NCBI RefSeq assembly: GCF_014763045.1
Contig: NZ_JACTAG010000003.1
Span: 124,001 to 188,000 of the forward strand
Length of the DNA: 64,000 nt
Reading direction: 5' to 3'
DNA from: Sulfitobacter aestuariivivens
GTDB taxonomy: Bacteria; Pseudomonadota; Alphaproteobacteria; Rhodobacterales; Rhodobacteraceae
Below are positions 8,504 through 17,899 of the stretch, in pieces; the first letter of the stretch is position 1, and the number at the start of each line of letters is the position of its first letter. Both the position numbers and the translations under genes were made by a program. A model generated the notes under the pieces. The model was not told the origin of the DNA, did not search any database, and was given only the letters and a program-made list of their open reading frames with translations.

Positions 8504-10102
8504 TTAACCGATTGCGGCTGCCTTTACGTCGTCATCAATGAACGGGACGTACTGGGCAAAATTCTCCGAGAACATTTTGACCAGCTTGGCCGCCTGGCGG
8601 TCATAGCTTTCGGGATTGTCCCATGTCCGGCGCGGATCCAGCAGGATATCCGCGACCCCCTCGACGGATACCGGCACTTCAAACCCAAAATTTGCATCCT
8701 TGCGGTATTTTACATCCGCCAGATCGCCTTCAAGCGCCGCCGTCAATAGTGCGCGTGTTGCCCGGATCGGCATGCGAGAGCCGGTGCCATAGGCACCCCC
8801 GGTCCAGCCGGTATTCACCAACCAGCAGGTTGCCCCGTGTTGCGCGATCTTTTCACGCAGCAGGTTCCCGTACACCTCTGGTCTGCGCGGCATGAAGGGC
8901 GCGCCAAAGCATGTGGAGAACGTGGGCTCGGGCTCTGTCACGCCGCGCTCTGTGCCCGCGACCTTTGAGGTAAAGCCCGAAAGAAAGTGATACATCGCCT
9001 GTGCAGGCGACAGCCGCGCGATGGGGGGCAAGACGCCAAAGGCGTCGCAGGTCAGCATGATAATGTTCTTGGGGTGCCCGCCAACGGCCTTTTCGGATGC
9101 GTTCGAGATATAGTGCAGCGGATAGGCACAGCGCATGTTGGCGGTCAGACTATCATCGTCAAAGTCGAGCTCTTTTGTGTCCGGGTCAAATACCATGTTC
9201 TCAATGACGGTCCCGAACTTCTTGGTGGTCGCGTAAATCTCGGGCTCGGCTTCGGGCGAGAGGTTGATTGTCTTGGCATAGCAGCCCCCTTCGAAGTTGA
9301 AGGTGCCATTGTCCGACCAGCCGTGTTCGTCATCCCCGATCAGAACGCGCTGGGGGTCTGCCGACAACGTCGTCTTGCCAGTACCGGAGAGGCCGAAAAA
9401 GACAGCCGTGTCCACGGGATTGCCTGTCGCATGGTTGGCAGAGCAGTGCATCGGCATGATGTTTTTTTCTGGCAGCAGGTAGTTGAGCAGCGAAAAGACG
9501 GATTTTTTGTTCTCGCCCGCATATTCAGTGCCGCCAATCAGGATCATCTTGCGGTCAAAGTTCATGGCGATCACGGTCTCTGAGCGACAGCCGTGCTTTT
9601 TGGGGTCCGCCTGAAAGCTGGGGCAGTTGATGACAGTGAAATCTGCGACGAAATCATCCAAGTCTTCACGGTCGGGGCGACGCAGCATGGTGCGGATGAA
9701 AAGGCCATGCCAGGCAAGTTCCGTGACCATGCGGACATTTATCGCGTGGCGCGGGTCGGCCCCGCCCACCAGATCCTGTACAAAGTACTCTTTGCCCTGC
9801 ATATGCGCGAGCATGTCGTCGTAAAGCGCATCAAAACCTTCGGGCGACATTTCCGCGTTGTTTTCCCACCAGATGGTGTCGGCCACGCTGTCTGTCTTGA
9901 CCACGTGCTTGTCCTTGGGGGACCGGCCGGTGAATTTGCCCGTTGTCACCAGAAAGGCGCCGCCATTGCCCAATGTACCTTCACCCCGCTTCAGGGCGGT
10001 TTCGATCAGCGCAGGTTCCATCAGGTTGTAATAAACATCCCCAAGCCCTGTGATCTGTTGATCCTCTAGGCGGAATTGCGGGTTTACCCGTCCTGATGTC
10101 AT
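8504..10102 (-). CDS. pckA: Phosphoenolpyruvate carboxykinase (ATP)
   Basis: A 532-residue enzyme, close to the usual length, converting oxaloacetate and ATP to PEP, CO2 and ADP at the first committed step of gluconeogenesis in the cytosol. The P-loop [11 protein letters not shown] lies near residue 236, [10 protein letters not shown] follows about 35 residues later, and [10 protein letters not shown] near the N-terminus contributes to substrate binding. The start at ATG 10102 is chosen because AGGAG sits seven bases upstream; the longer frame adds only unsupported residues. It is divergent from chvI. In several alphaproteobacteria ChvI regulates pckA, and the shared upstream region suggests the same here, but that is inference. 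Confidence 0.97.
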   Translation of the reverse strand: MTSGRVNPQFRLEDQQITGLGDVYYNLMEPALIETALKRGEGTLGNGGAFLVTTGKFTGRSPKDKHVVKTDSVADTIWWENNAEMSPEGFDALYDDMLAHMQGKEYFVQDLVGGADPRHAINVRMVTELAWHGLFIRTMLRRPDREDLDDFVADFTVINCPSFQADPKKHGCRSETVIAMNFDRKMILIGGTEYAGENKKSVFSLLNYLLPEKNIMPMHCSANHATGNPVDTAVFFGLSGTGKTTLSADPQRVLIGDDEHGWSDNGTFNFEGGCYAKTINLSPEAEPEIYATTKKFGTVIENMVFDPDTKELDFDDDSLTANMRCAYPLHYISNASEKAVGGHPKNIIMLTCDAFGVLPPIARLSPAQAMYHFLSGFTSKVAGTERGVTEPEPTFSTCFGAPFMPRRPEVYGNLLREKIAQHGATCWLVNTGWTGGAYGTGSRMPIRATRALLTAALEGDLADVKYRKDANFGFEVPVSVEGVADILLDPRRTWDNPESYDRQAAKLVKMFSENFAQYVPFIDDDVKAAAIG

Positions 10103-10476
10103 GTGGTGTCTCCTGTTTCCGCGCAAGGGCGCGTCGTACTCTGTCCCTTTGAGGGCGTGTGCCCGTTGGCCTTCTGAGGCCTTAATGCGGGTCTTAGCAT
10201 GCCCGTTTTAGGGATGAACAGGGAGCTTTGTCACAGTTAGCGCCACCACAGCGATCTTTGGCCGCGACAACACATATGCGAGGCAGGTTGATCAAATCTT
10301 ATCTTTCAAGGTCGATGCTAAAGTGCGGCAATTTAGCCATTCCTAACCAAATTGTGGCCGAAATGGGGCTACTTGCCCGAGTGATTCGCAATTTGAGATT
10401 GATTCGGTGGCCAAAAGTAGGGATCAATGGCCGAAAAATCATAAACGACCAATTGAGCAGGATAAGGATACAGGCA
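10103..10476. promoter_or_regulatory. Divergent pckA / chvI upstream region
   Basis: About 375 non-coding bases hold the promoters for the two divergent genes. The chvI-proximal half (from about 10280) is AT-rich, with several runs of A and T that could hold its promoter. I cannot pick out a defined -35/-10 pair with confidence. Confidence 0.4.
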
Positions 10477-11178
10477 ATGAACAAGATTGCATTAGTGGAT
10501 GACGACAGGAATATCCTGACGTCCGTCTCGATGACTCTCGAAGCCGAAGGGTTCGAGGTCGAGACATATAATGACGGGCAAGCCGCCCTTGACGCTTTCA
10601 ACAAGAAACTTCCCGATATGGCCGTGCTGGACATCAAGATGCCGCGCATGGACGGGATGGATCTGTTGCAGCGTCTGCGCCAGAAGACCGCGATGCCGGT
10701 CATCTTTCTGACGTCCAAGGACGATGAGATCGACGAGGTTCTGGGCCTGCGCATGGGGGCCGACGACTACGTCAAGAAACCCTTCAGCCAGCGCTTGCTA
10801 GTCGAGCGTATTCGCGCCCTTTTGCGCCGTCAGGATGCGGTTGCCACCGACGAGGTCGGCGATACCGAAGAGACCAAGGTGATGGAGCGGGGCGACTTGC
10901 GGATGGACCCGCTGCGTCACGCGGTTAGCTGGAAGGGTAAAGACGTGTCACTGACCGTGACAGAGTTTCTGTTGCTTCAGGCTCTTGCCCAACGCCCCGG
11001 TTTCGTCAAATCGCGCGATCAGCTGATGGACGTCGCCTATGACGATCAGGTTTATGTCGACGACCGGACCATCGACAGCCACATCAAGCGTTTGCGCAAG
11101 AAGATGCGCACGGCGGACGATGAGTTCTCCGCGATTGAGACGCTCTACGGTATCGGCTACAGATACAACGAAGAGTGA
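10477..11178 (+). CDS. chvI: ChvI-type response regulator
   Basis: A 233-residue OmpR-family regulator. The receiver domain (1-120) has acidic residues Asp8-Asp10, the phospho-acceptor Asp52 in [12 protein letters not shown] and the switch Lys in DDYVKKPF. The C-terminal winged helix binds DNA ([32 protein letters not shown]). The start at ATG 10477 has AGGA eight bases upstream; the open frame extends upstream but encodes nothing receiver-like. It lies 9 bases before the sensor kinase gene, forming the two-component pair that in alphaproteobacteria controls envelope, acid and carbon responses. The family is clear; the regulon cannot be read here. Confidence 0.95.
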   Translation: MNKIALVDDDRNILTSVSMTLEAEGFEVETYNDGQAALDAFNKKLPDMAVLDIKMPRMDGMDLLQRLRQKTAMPVIFLTSKDDEIDEVLGLRMGADDYVKKPFSQRLLVERIRALLRRQDAVATDEVGDTEETKVMERGDLRMDPLRHAVSWKGKDVSLTVTEFLLLQALAQRPGFVKSRDQLMDVAYDDQVYVDDRTIDSHIKRLRKKMRTADDEFSAIETLYGIGYRYNEE

Positions 11179-11187
11179 TATAGGCGC

Positions 11188-12909
11188 GTGGCACTGGCCG
11201 AAAGGAACTTTGTGCGGGACTTAACCCCTGCCACTCGGGAAGGCGACGTGGTTCTGGGCGACGATTGGGTCGCCCCTGACGCCTCTCCCGATGAGATACG
11301 GGCGCGCCGCGAGCGGCGTGGCCTGTCCTCGTTGCGGACCTCGCCACTGACCCGCAAGATTATCACGTTCAACTTGATTGCCCTTAACGTATTGGTTGCA
11401 GGCATTCTTTATCTCAATTCCTCGCGCGATTCCCTGGCGATTCAGCGCGGGGGCAGCTTGGTTTCGTCGGCAGTGTTGATTGCCGATGTGATCGAGGTGC
11501 AATTGCCGCTCGGCCCGTCTGTCGATCTTGCCGAAGGTGACACTGTTGATGTCGGTGAGACCCTTCAAGGCCTCAATTTTCGCAGCGGGATCGAAGTCCT
11601 TGTCTACGATATGTCCGAAACGCTGATCGCCAGCCTCGAAGCCACGGACAGTGCTGAGGATGGTTTTGCCGCAAGTGACGAACGCACCTTGCTGACGGAC
11701 GGATTGAGCTGGCTCTGGACGAAGATTTCCTCTCCGCTGGGCGGTACGCGCTCTGCTGAGGTCGCGCAGATGCCGATCGAAGAGCAGCTCAAGGCACAAT
11801 TCGCGGCGACCTTGAGAGATGGCACGCAAATCGAGCAGCGCAAGGATGGTAGCGGGGGCACATTGTTCACCGTGACCACGCCGATCATGCAGGGCGACAC
11901 GCCTGTTGGGTTCGTTGCCATTGCATCTGCCGCAGGCGAAATCGACCGTCTGGTGCGGAGCGAACGTGAACGCGTGTTGCAGATGTTTATCATCGCCACG
12001 CTGGTGTCTATCGGGCTGAGCCTTGCGCTGGCCTCACAGATCGCTAATCCGCTGGCGGATCTCTCTGCTGCGGCCGAGTTGGGGCGCGAAAAGAATGCGC
12101 GCAAGATGAATCCCGGTCGCATTCGCATACCTGATCTGACGGCGCGGCCGGACGAGATCGGCCGGTTATCCGGCGCGCTGCGTGGCATGGTATCAGCGCT
12201 TTACAACCGCATAGACGGCAACGAACAGTTTGCCGCAGACGTCAGCCATGAAATCAAGAACCCGCTGGCGTCTCTGCGGTCTGCAGTTGGCACTCTGCGC
12301 ATGGTCAAGCGCGACGATCAGCGCGAAAAGTTGCTGGATGTGATCGACCACGATGTGCGCCGACTGGACCGTCTGGTGAGCGATATCTCCAACGCCAGTC
12401 GTTTGGATTCAGAGCTGGTCAAGGAAGAGGAAGAGCCGTTCGATCTGTTGCAGATGCTGAATAATCTCGGTCAGTATCTGGGAGAGGATGCGAAAACAAA
12501 AGGCATTGATTTCATTACAGATCTACCTTCCAACCCGATTAATGTACACGGATTGGAAGCACGGCTGGCGCAGGTCTTTGTCAACCTGATCACCAATGCG
12601 ATTTCGTTCTGCGAAGATGGCGATGCGATCCGTGTCTGGGCGCGCCAAAAGGAAAACCGCGTGTTGGTTGTGGTCGAAGATACCGGCCCGGGCATTCCGG
12701 ATCAGGCGCTGGGCAAGATCTTTAAGCGGTTCTATTCGCAACGCCCTGACGAGCATTTTGGAAACAACTCTGGCCTTGGGCTGGCGATTTCCAAACAGAT
12801 TGTTGAGGCCCATGGCGGCGTGATCTGGGCGGAAAACATTCGCCCGACCGAGGCGGATATCACCTCTGAACCGCTGGGCGCGCGATTTGTTGTCGGTCTG
12901 CCGACCTGA
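11188..12909 (+). CDS. chvG: ChvG-type sensor histidine kinase
   Basis: A 573-residue membrane kinase starting at GTG 11188. A cytoplasmic N-terminal tail is followed by TM1 (about 52-75), a periplasmic sensor domain, TM2 (about 265-285) and a HAMP segment. The dimerisation domain carries His354 in DVSHEIKNPLASLR. The ATPase domain has NLITNAISF (N box), EDTGPGIP (G1) and GLGLAISKQIVEAHGG (G2). It should autophosphorylate and pass phosphate to ChvI. The gene is followed 20 bases later by hprK, so kinase and PTS genes are likely one transcript, the standard alphaproteobacterial order. Confidence 0.95.
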   Translation: MALAERNFVRDLTPATREGDVVLGDDWVAPDASPDEIRARRERRGLSSLRTSPLTRKIITFNLIALNVLVAGILYLNSSRDSLAIQRGGSLVSSAVLIADVIEVQLPLGPSVDLAEGDTVDVGETLQGLNFRSGIEVLVYDMSETLIASLEATDSAEDGFAASDERTLLTDGLSWLWTKISSPLGGTRSAEVAQMPIEEQLKAQFAATLRDGTQIEQRKDGSGGTLFTVTTPIMQGDTPVGFVAIASAAGEIDRLVRSERERVLQMFIIATLVSIGLSLALASQIANPLADLSAAAELGREKNARKMNPGRIRIPDLTARPDEIGRLSGALRGMVSALYNRIDGNEQFAADVSHEIKNPLASLRSAVGTLRMVKRDDQREKLLDVIDHDVRRLDRLVSDISNASRLDSELVKEEEEPFDLLQMLNNLGQYLGEDAKTKGIDFITDLPSNPINVHGLEARLAQVFVNLITNAISFCEDGDAIRVWARQKENRVLVVVEDTGPGIPDQALGKIFKRFYSQRPDEHFGNNSGLGLAISKQIVEAHGGVIWAENIRPTEADITSEPLGARFVVGLPT

Positions 12910-12929
12910 GTGGCGGCCTCGGCAACACT

Positions 12930-13361
12930 GTGACACCATCCGCAAAGATCATCCACGCCACCACTGTTTCGGTGGCGAAAAAGGGTGTCTTGATTATCGG
13001 GCCTTCGGGCTCCGGAAAATCCTCGCTCGCGTTGCAGCTTCTGGCGCTAGGTGCCCGTCTGGTGGCGGATGATCGCACGTCCGTTTCGCTGGAGGGGGGG
13101 CGTGTCATTGCTGACGTGCCCGAGAATATTGCCGGTTTGATTGAGGCCCGGGGTGTCGGTCTTATCAATGTGCCGCCCGCGGGCCCGACAGATATCCGCC
13201 TGGTCATTGATATGGGCCAGATAGAATCGGATCGATTACCTGCGACAAAGCACCACGATGTGCTGGGCATCGAACTTCCTTGTCTTCACAAAGTTGACAC
13301 CCCACATTTTGCACACGCGATTTTGCTTTATATGTACGGAAATAGTTCAAAGGTACCATGA
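12930..13361 (+). CDS. hprK: HPr kinase/phosphorylase, short alphaproteobacterial form
   Basis: A 143-residue protein starting at GTG 12930, corresponding only to the catalytic domain of the roughly 310-residue Gram-positive enzyme, as usual in alphaproteobacteria. The Walker A motif GPSGSGKS spans residues 24-31, ARLVADDR follows, and IEARGVGLI is the HprK signature. It is expected to phosphorylate Ser46 of the HPr encoded three genes downstream, linking metabolic state to the ChvG/ChvI and PTS modules. The stop overlaps the rapZ start by 4 bases (ATGA), indicating translational coupling. Confidence 0.93.
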   Translation: MTPSAKIIHATTVSVAKKGVLIIGPSGSGKSSLALQLLALGARLVADDRTSVSLEGGRVIADVPENIAGLIEARGVGLINVPPAGPTDIRLVIDMGQIESDRLPATKHHDVLGIELPCLHKVDTPHFAHAILLYMYGNSSKVP

Positions 13362-14269
13362 CCACTGATCAAGCCCCCACCGTTGCTTCTGCCCTGTCGG
13401 GCAAACGCCGCCTTGTCCTTGTGACGGGCCCGTCCGGCGCAGGGCGGTCGTCTGCACTGAATGTGCTTGAGGATGCCGGGTTTGAGGCAATCGACAATCT
13501 GCCGCTGCGCATGCTGCCGGCGTTGTTGAAAGGGCAGACCACCGAACGGTCGGTGGCACTGGGCATTGATGCGCGCAACCGGGACTTTTCCACCACTCGG
13601 TTGCTGGATCTGATCGGTGAGATTGCGGCGTCTTCAGACGTGATGCTTGAGCTGCTGTATCTCGATTGTGCAGATGACATCCTGTTGCGCAGGTTTTCCG
13701 AGACGCGGCGCAGACATCCTCTTGCGCCCGCGGATTCCCCGGGCGAGGGGATCTTGCTTGAGAAAAAGCTGCTGGCACCGATCCGGGAACGCGCCGACGT
13801 CCTGATTGACAGCAGCAATCTGAATATCCACCAGTTGCGCGCGGAGGTGGAGCATTGGTTCGCACCGGATGGCAGGCATTATCTGGCAGTCTCCGTGCAG
13901 TCCTTTTCCTATAAACGCGGCCTGCCACGCAGCGTTGATATTGTCCATGACTGCCGGTTTTTGCGAAATCCCTATTGGGAGCCAGCACTGCGGAAATTGA
14001 ATGGCACCCACCCAGATGTCGCTGACTTCGTGGCCCAGGATGCGCGCTACAAGACCTTTGCCGATACGGTGTTTGATCTCAGCGCGCTGCTGCTTCCGGC
14101 GTTCCGTGAAGAGGGGAAGTCGCACATTGCCATCGCCTTTGGGTGCACCGGAGGGCAACACCGGTCGGTTACGCTGGCAGAAGACCATGCTTTGCGCCTT
14201 GCAGAACAGGGCTGGCAGGTGTCAATTAGACACCGCGAGCTGGACCGCCAGCAACCTGAGGAAAACTAA
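13358..14269 (+). CDS. rapZ: RapZ-family nucleotide-binding RNase adapter protein
   Basis: A 303-residue RapZ/YvcJ family protein. The N-terminal P-loop (about 24-31) reads GPSGAGRS, with Arg in place of the usual Walker Lys. The C-terminal domain has the family signatures VQSFSYKRGLP and FGCTGGQHRSV. In enterobacteria RapZ guides RNase E to GlmZ sRNA; in alphaproteobacteria it sits with hprK and PTS genes, as here, and the RNA target is not known. It overlaps hprK by 4 bases and precedes the EIIA gene by 3 bases. Confidence 0.94.
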   Translation: MTTDQAPTVASALSGKRRLVLVTGPSGAGRSSALNVLEDAGFEAIDNLPLRMLPALLKGQTTERSVALGIDARNRDFSTTRLLDLIGEIAASSDVMLELLYLDCADDILLRRFSETRRRHPLAPADSPGEGILLEKKLLAPIRERADVLIDSSNLNIHQLRAEVEHWFAPDGRHYLAVSVQSFSYKRGLPRSVDIVHDCRFLRNPYWEPALRKLNGTHPDVADFVAQDARYKTFADTVFDLSALLLPAFREEGKSHIAIAFGCTGGQHRSVTLAEDHALRLAEQGWQVSIRHRELDRQQPEEN

Positions 14270-14272
14270 CCG

Positions 14273-14665
14273 GTGATCGGAATCGTGATAGTCGCACATG
14301 GCGGGCTGGCAGAGGAGTATCTGTCGGCAATCGAGCATGTGATCGGAGACCAGATCGGTGTGCGCGCGATATCGATCCGCGCGGATCACGACCGTGACGA
14401 AAAGCAGCGCGAAATTTGCGCGGCCGCCGACGCGGTAGATCAGGGGGCGGGTGTGGTGATGGTGACGGACCTTTTCGGGGGCTCGCCGTCCAACCTTAGT
14501 TTGATGGCATGCCAGCCCGACAACCGGCGCATTATCTATGGCGCAAACCTGCCGATGTTGTTGAAACTTGCCAAATCGCGGCAGTTGGATGTGAATGATG
14601 CCGTGCGGGCCGCCTTGGAAGCTGGCAAGAAGTATATCGACAGTCATAACGTCAGTGCCAGCTAA
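14273..14665 (+). CDS. PTS system EIIA component, mannose type
   Basis: A 130-residue EIIA-Man fold protein starting at GTG 14273. The phosphorylated His is His9 in IVAHGGLAEEYL, and TDLFGGSPSN is conserved. No sugar permease (EIIB/C/D) is present in the window, so it is probably a regulatory EIIA that receives phosphate from HPr rather than importing sugar. It lies within the hprK-rapZ-EIIA-ptsH operon with only 3 bases to rapZ and 13 to ptsH. Confidence 0.92.
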   Translation: MIGIVIVAHGGLAEEYLSAIEHVIGDQIGVRAISIRADHDRDEKQREICAAADAVDQGAGVVMVTDLFGGSPSNLSLMACQPDNRRIIYGANLPMLLKLAKSRQLDVNDAVRAALEAGKKYIDSHNVSAS

Positions 14666-14678
14666 GGGCCTCAAATTC

Positions 14679-14948
14679 ATGCCGGAAATCTCTCTCAAGA
14701 TCGTAAACGAAAAGGGTTTGCACGCCCGGGCCTCGGCTAAGTTGGTCGAAGTTGTAGAGGCATTTGACGCCCGCTGCGAGGTCAGCAAAGATGGGATGAG
14801 CGCGTCGGGCGACAGCATCATGGGGCTTTTGATGTTGGCAGCAGCGCGTGGAAGCACTATTGACGTCCAAACGTCCGGCCCAGATGAAGACGCATTGGCC
14901 GAAGCCTTGACGGCGCTTGTGGCGGACAAATTTGGTGAAGGTTCCTGA
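14679..14948 (+). CDS. ptsH: Phosphocarrier protein HPr
   Basis: An 89-residue HPr. His15 in GLHARA is the PEP-dependent phosphorylation site, and Ser46 in SGDSIMGLL is the HprK target, both at canonical positions. The start at ATG 14679 gives this standard numbering. HPr receives phosphate from EI (not in this window) and donates it to EIIA. Together with HprK it provides a dual-phosphorylation regulatory switch. It closes the PTS part of the operon. Confidence 0.96.
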   Translation: MPEISLKIVNEKGLHARASAKLVEVVEAFDARCEVSKDGMSASGDSIMGLLMLAAARGSTIDVQTSGPDEDALAEALTALVADKFGEGS

Positions 14949-14981
14949 GGGCCGAGATGCCCGGACCAGAGGTGATTGAAC

Positions 14982-15872
14982 GTGTCGGACAACGCAGGAC
15001 CGCTTTCCGCAAAGGATGTGCCCGCCGCGCCAAAGGAGGCTCCGGCGCCGATCAAATATGATCGCAAGAGCCTTTCTTACGCGTCCACCTTCCAGAATCC
15101 CTGGCAAAGCCGCATCATCAGCACGATCGAGCTTTTCACCGGTAAGCTGAAAGTTCTGCGGATGATCCGCAAGTTCGAGAAGCGCGGTGCTCCAACGGGT
15201 CAGGCCTTCTGGCGCGCAGCGCTGGACACCATGGGGATTGACCTGGAGACCCCACAGGAACAGCTTGATCGCCTTCCCAAGGAAGGGCCGGTGGTGGTCG
15301 TGGCCAATCATCCGCACGGGATGGTCGATGGCATGATCTTTGCCGATCTCATCGGGCGAGTGCGGCAAGACTACCGTATTCTCACCCGGTCACTGCTGAC
15401 CTCCATTGACGAGGTGGCGGGCAGTTACATGATCCCGGTACCATTCCCGCATGACCCTGATGCGCAGCGCAAAGGGGTCGAGATGCGTGCCAAGGCGATG
15501 GCGCATCTTAAGGACGGCGGTGTTGTTTGCCTGTTCCCGTCCGGTGTCGTCGCCTCGTCAGAGACCTGGTGGGGCCCGGCTGTCGAGGCAGAGTGGAACG
15601 TCTTCACCGCCAAGATGATCCGCCGTTCTGGCGCGCAGGTGGTGCCGATGAAATTTCCGGGACAGAATTCGCGTGCCTATCAAATCGCCAACAAGGTCAG
15701 CCCGATGTTGCGCCAAGGGCTGCTGCTGCATGAAATCGTGCACAGCTGTAACAAACCGCAGGCGCCTATTGTCGGCCATCCGATCGCACAGGAAGATATT
15801 GACAAGCGGGCGGAGAATCCGCGCGAGTTCATGTCATGGCTGCGCAAGACGACGCTTGATCTGAAGGATTAG
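14982..15872 (+). CDS. Lysophospholipid acyltransferase family protein (PlsC-like)
   Basis: A 296-residue protein. The catalytic block NHPHGMVDG (about residue 108-116) is a variant of the HX4D motif, and LFPSGVVA is a later PlsC-like substrate-binding motif. It should transfer an acyl chain to a lysophospholipid or related acceptor at the inner membrane face. The start at GTG 14982 is preferred because AGAGG lies eight bases upstream; a TTG six bases earlier would be too close to that site. It follows ptsH by 33 bases and may share its transcript. The acceptor is not determinable. Confidence 0.85.
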   Translation: MSDNAGPLSAKDVPAAPKEAPAPIKYDRKSLSYASTFQNPWQSRIISTIELFTGKLKVLRMIRKFEKRGAPTGQAFWRAALDTMGIDLETPQEQLDRLPKEGPVVVVANHPHGMVDGMIFADLIGRVRQDYRILTRSLLTSIDEVAGSYMIPVPFPHDPDAQRKGVEMRAKAMAHLKDGGVVCLFPSGVVASSETWWGPAVEAEWNVFTAKMIRRSGAQVVPMKFPGQNSRAYQIANKVSPMLRQGLLLHEIVHSCNKPQAPIVGHPIAQEDIDKRAENPREFMSWLRKTTLDLKD

Positions 15873-15917
15873 TTGCGCCCTTAAACATACTCCATCCGAA
15901 GTTCTGGGGCGCCGCGA

Positions 15918-16793
15918 TCAGCGCGTGGGCACCGGCACGTCTCCGCGATAGTCATAAAACCCGCGCTGCGATTTGCGGCCCAGCCATCCGGCCTCCACAT
16001 ACTTGGTCAGCAGCGGGCAGGGGCGGTATTTGGTATCTGCCAAACCGTCGTGCAGCACATTCATGATCGCCAGACAGGTATCCAGCCCAATGAAGTCCGC
16101 CAGTTCCAGCGGGCCCATGGGGTGGTTGGTGCCCAGCTTCATAGCCTTGTCGATACTTTCGACGTTTCCGACGCCCTCATACAACGTATAGACCGCCTCG
16201 TTTATCATCGGCATCAGGATGCGGTTCACGATAAAGGCCGGGAAATCTTCGGCTGTGGCAGCGGTTTTGCCCAGCTTATCCACGACTGCCTTGCAGGCCT
16301 TGAACGTCGGCTCGTCGGTCGCAATGCCGCGGATCAGTTCCACAAGCGGCATCACCGGTACGGGGTTCATGAAATGAAAGCCCATGAACTTTTCCGGTCG
16401 ATCCGTACGGCTGGCCAACCGTGTGATCGAGATTGAGGACGTATTTGATGTCAGGATCGTTTCGGGGGTGAGGTGTGGCAGCAGGTCTTCAAATATGGCC
16501 TGCTTGACGGTTTCGCGCTCAGTCGCACTTTCGATAATCAGATCGCATTGGCCAAGATCGGACAGGGTTGTTGTGGATGCGATCCGATCCAATGCATTGT
16601 TCCGCTCGTCCGCGGTGATCTTTTCCCGGCTGACCTGCCGATCCAGGTTGCCGGTGATTGTTTTCATGGCTGCATCCAGCGCATCAGCGCTGATATCCGT
16701 CATCATCACATCATAGCCGGCCAGCGCCATCACATGGGCAATCCCGTTTCCCATCTGACCTGCGCCCACGACCCCTACGGATTGGATTTCCAT
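15918..16793 (-). CDS. 3-hydroxybutyryl-CoA dehydrogenase (3-hydroxyacyl-CoA dehydrogenase family)
   Basis: A 291-residue stand-alone enzyme with an N-terminal NAD-binding fold (GVVGAGQMGNGIAHV at residues 7-21), the catalytic HFMNPVPVMPLVE segment (His about 139) and a C-terminal helical domain ending PLLTKYVEAGWLGRKSQRGFYDY. It interconverts 3-hydroxybutyryl-CoA and acetoacetyl-CoA in short-chain beta-oxidation, polyhydroxybutyrate or ethylmalonyl-CoA entry steps. The start at ATG 16793 has AGGAG eight bases upstream. It is convergent with the acyltransferase gene. Confidence 0.93.
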   Translation of the reverse strand: MEIQSVGVVGAGQMGNGIAHVMALAGYDVMMTDISADALDAAMKTITGNLDRQVSREKITADERNNALDRIASTTTLSDLGQCDLIIESATERETVKQAIFEDLLPHLTPETILTSNTSSISITRLASRTDRPEKFMGFHFMNPVPVMPLVELIRGIATDEPTFKACKAVVDKLGKTAATAEDFPAFIVNRILMPMINEAVYTLYEGVGNVESIDKAMKLGTNHPMGPLELADFIGLDTCLAIMNVLHDGLADTKYRPCPLLTKYVEAGWLGRKSQRGFYDYRGDVPVPTR

Positions 16794-16951
16794 CACCTGT
16801 TCTCCTGCTTGATAGGGCACAGTATGGCGCGCAGGCGCATGGCCGCAAGGGCGCGTTTTGACGAAAACTAAAGCAAAATATGCGCGTTAAGCGAATCGCA
16901 GGACACGGCGGGGCATCGTTGCATTTGGGTGAAAATGAGTGAGGTGGGTTT

Positions 16952-17782
16952 ATGACGTATGATGTCCTTGGGGCGGGGGCCCTCGATTATCTGCCGTGTC
17001 GCTATGGCACATCACGGTTGCTGTTTCGCGGACCGCGCCGCAACCTTAGTAAGCCATTTGCCGCCTTCATCGGAGGGACAGAGACCTACGGCAAGTTCAT
17101 CGAAAAACCCTTTCCGGCCCTGATTGAGGAAGAGATTGGTCTGACCTGCGCGAATTTCGGGACCATCAATGCCGGTGTAGATGTATTTTTGCATGATCCC
17201 TTTGTGGTTGAGGCCACCGGAGATGCCCGGGTGACAGTGATGCAGATCATGGGCACACAGAATATGTCGAACAGGTTCTATTCCGTACACCCGCGACGCA
17301 ATGACCGGTTCGTCAAGGCGTCGGTCCTGCTAAGTACGATCTATCGCGAGGTCGATTTTTCGGAATTCCATTTCAACAAGCATATGCTGAAGACGCTGCT
17401 GGATATCTCGCAGGACCGTTTTGATGTCGTGCGCTCAGAATTGCAGCAGGCGTGGGTCGCGCGCATGCGGATGATGTTGAGCCAGTTCAGCGGTAAGGTG
17501 GTTCTGGTCTGGTTTGCGAACCACGCGCCAGCACGGGGGCGGGCGGCGTCGATCGCTCTTGGGGATGATCCGCTCTTTGTCACCCGCGAGATGGTCGATG
17601 AAATTGCACCGCTTGCAACCGAGTATGTGGAAGTGACTGCGTCAAAAGAGGCGATGGAGGCGGGAACCGACGGTATGGTGTTCAGTCAGATGGAAACCCT
17701 TGCGGCCCAGCAGATGCTGGGCCCAAAAGCACACCAAGAAGTGGCGACAGCCGTTTGCAAGGCGATGAAATCGCTCATGTAA
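16952..17782 (+). CDS. DUF6473-family protein of unknown function
   Basis: A 276-residue protein that I recognise as DUF6473, common in Rhodobacterales. It begins YDVLGAGALDYLPCRYG, followed by FIGGTETYGKFIEKPFP and NFGTINAGVDVFLHD, which resembles the start of an SGNH/sulfotransferase-like fold. No signal peptide or membrane segment is seen. It is divergent from the 3-hydroxybutyryl-CoA dehydrogenase gene and convergent with etfA, so it is probably a single-gene unit. The function is unknown. Confidence 0.8.
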   Translation: MTYDVLGAGALDYLPCRYGTSRLLFRGPRRNLSKPFAAFIGGTETYGKFIEKPFPALIEEEIGLTCANFGTINAGVDVFLHDPFVVEATGDARVTVMQIMGTQNMSNRFYSVHPRRNDRFVKASVLLSTIYREVDFSEFHFNKHMLKTLLDISQDRFDVVRSELQQAWVARMRMMLSQFSGKVVLVWFANHAPARGRAASIALGDDPLFVTREMVDEIAPLATEYVEVTASKEAMEAGTDGMVFSQMETLAAQQMLGPKAHQEVATAVCKAMKSLM

Positions 17783-17843
17783 GGCACATTTGACGGGTGC
17801 GACCTTTGTCGGTCAGCCACGTTCGCGCATGGGCCGTTGGGAC

Positions 17844-17876
17844 CAAAAAAAAGGCCCGCTCGAATGAGCGGGCCTT
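17844..17876 (-). terminator. Rho-independent terminator of the etfBA operon
   Basis: An 11-bp stem (17851-17861 with 17866-17876, loop GAAT) is followed on the minus strand by an eight-T run. It sits 24 bases after the etfA stop and is a textbook intrinsic terminator. It may also stop the convergent DUF6473 gene. Confidence 0.9.
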
Positions 17877-17899
17877 GATCTTGTTCGGGCCTGATCGCC

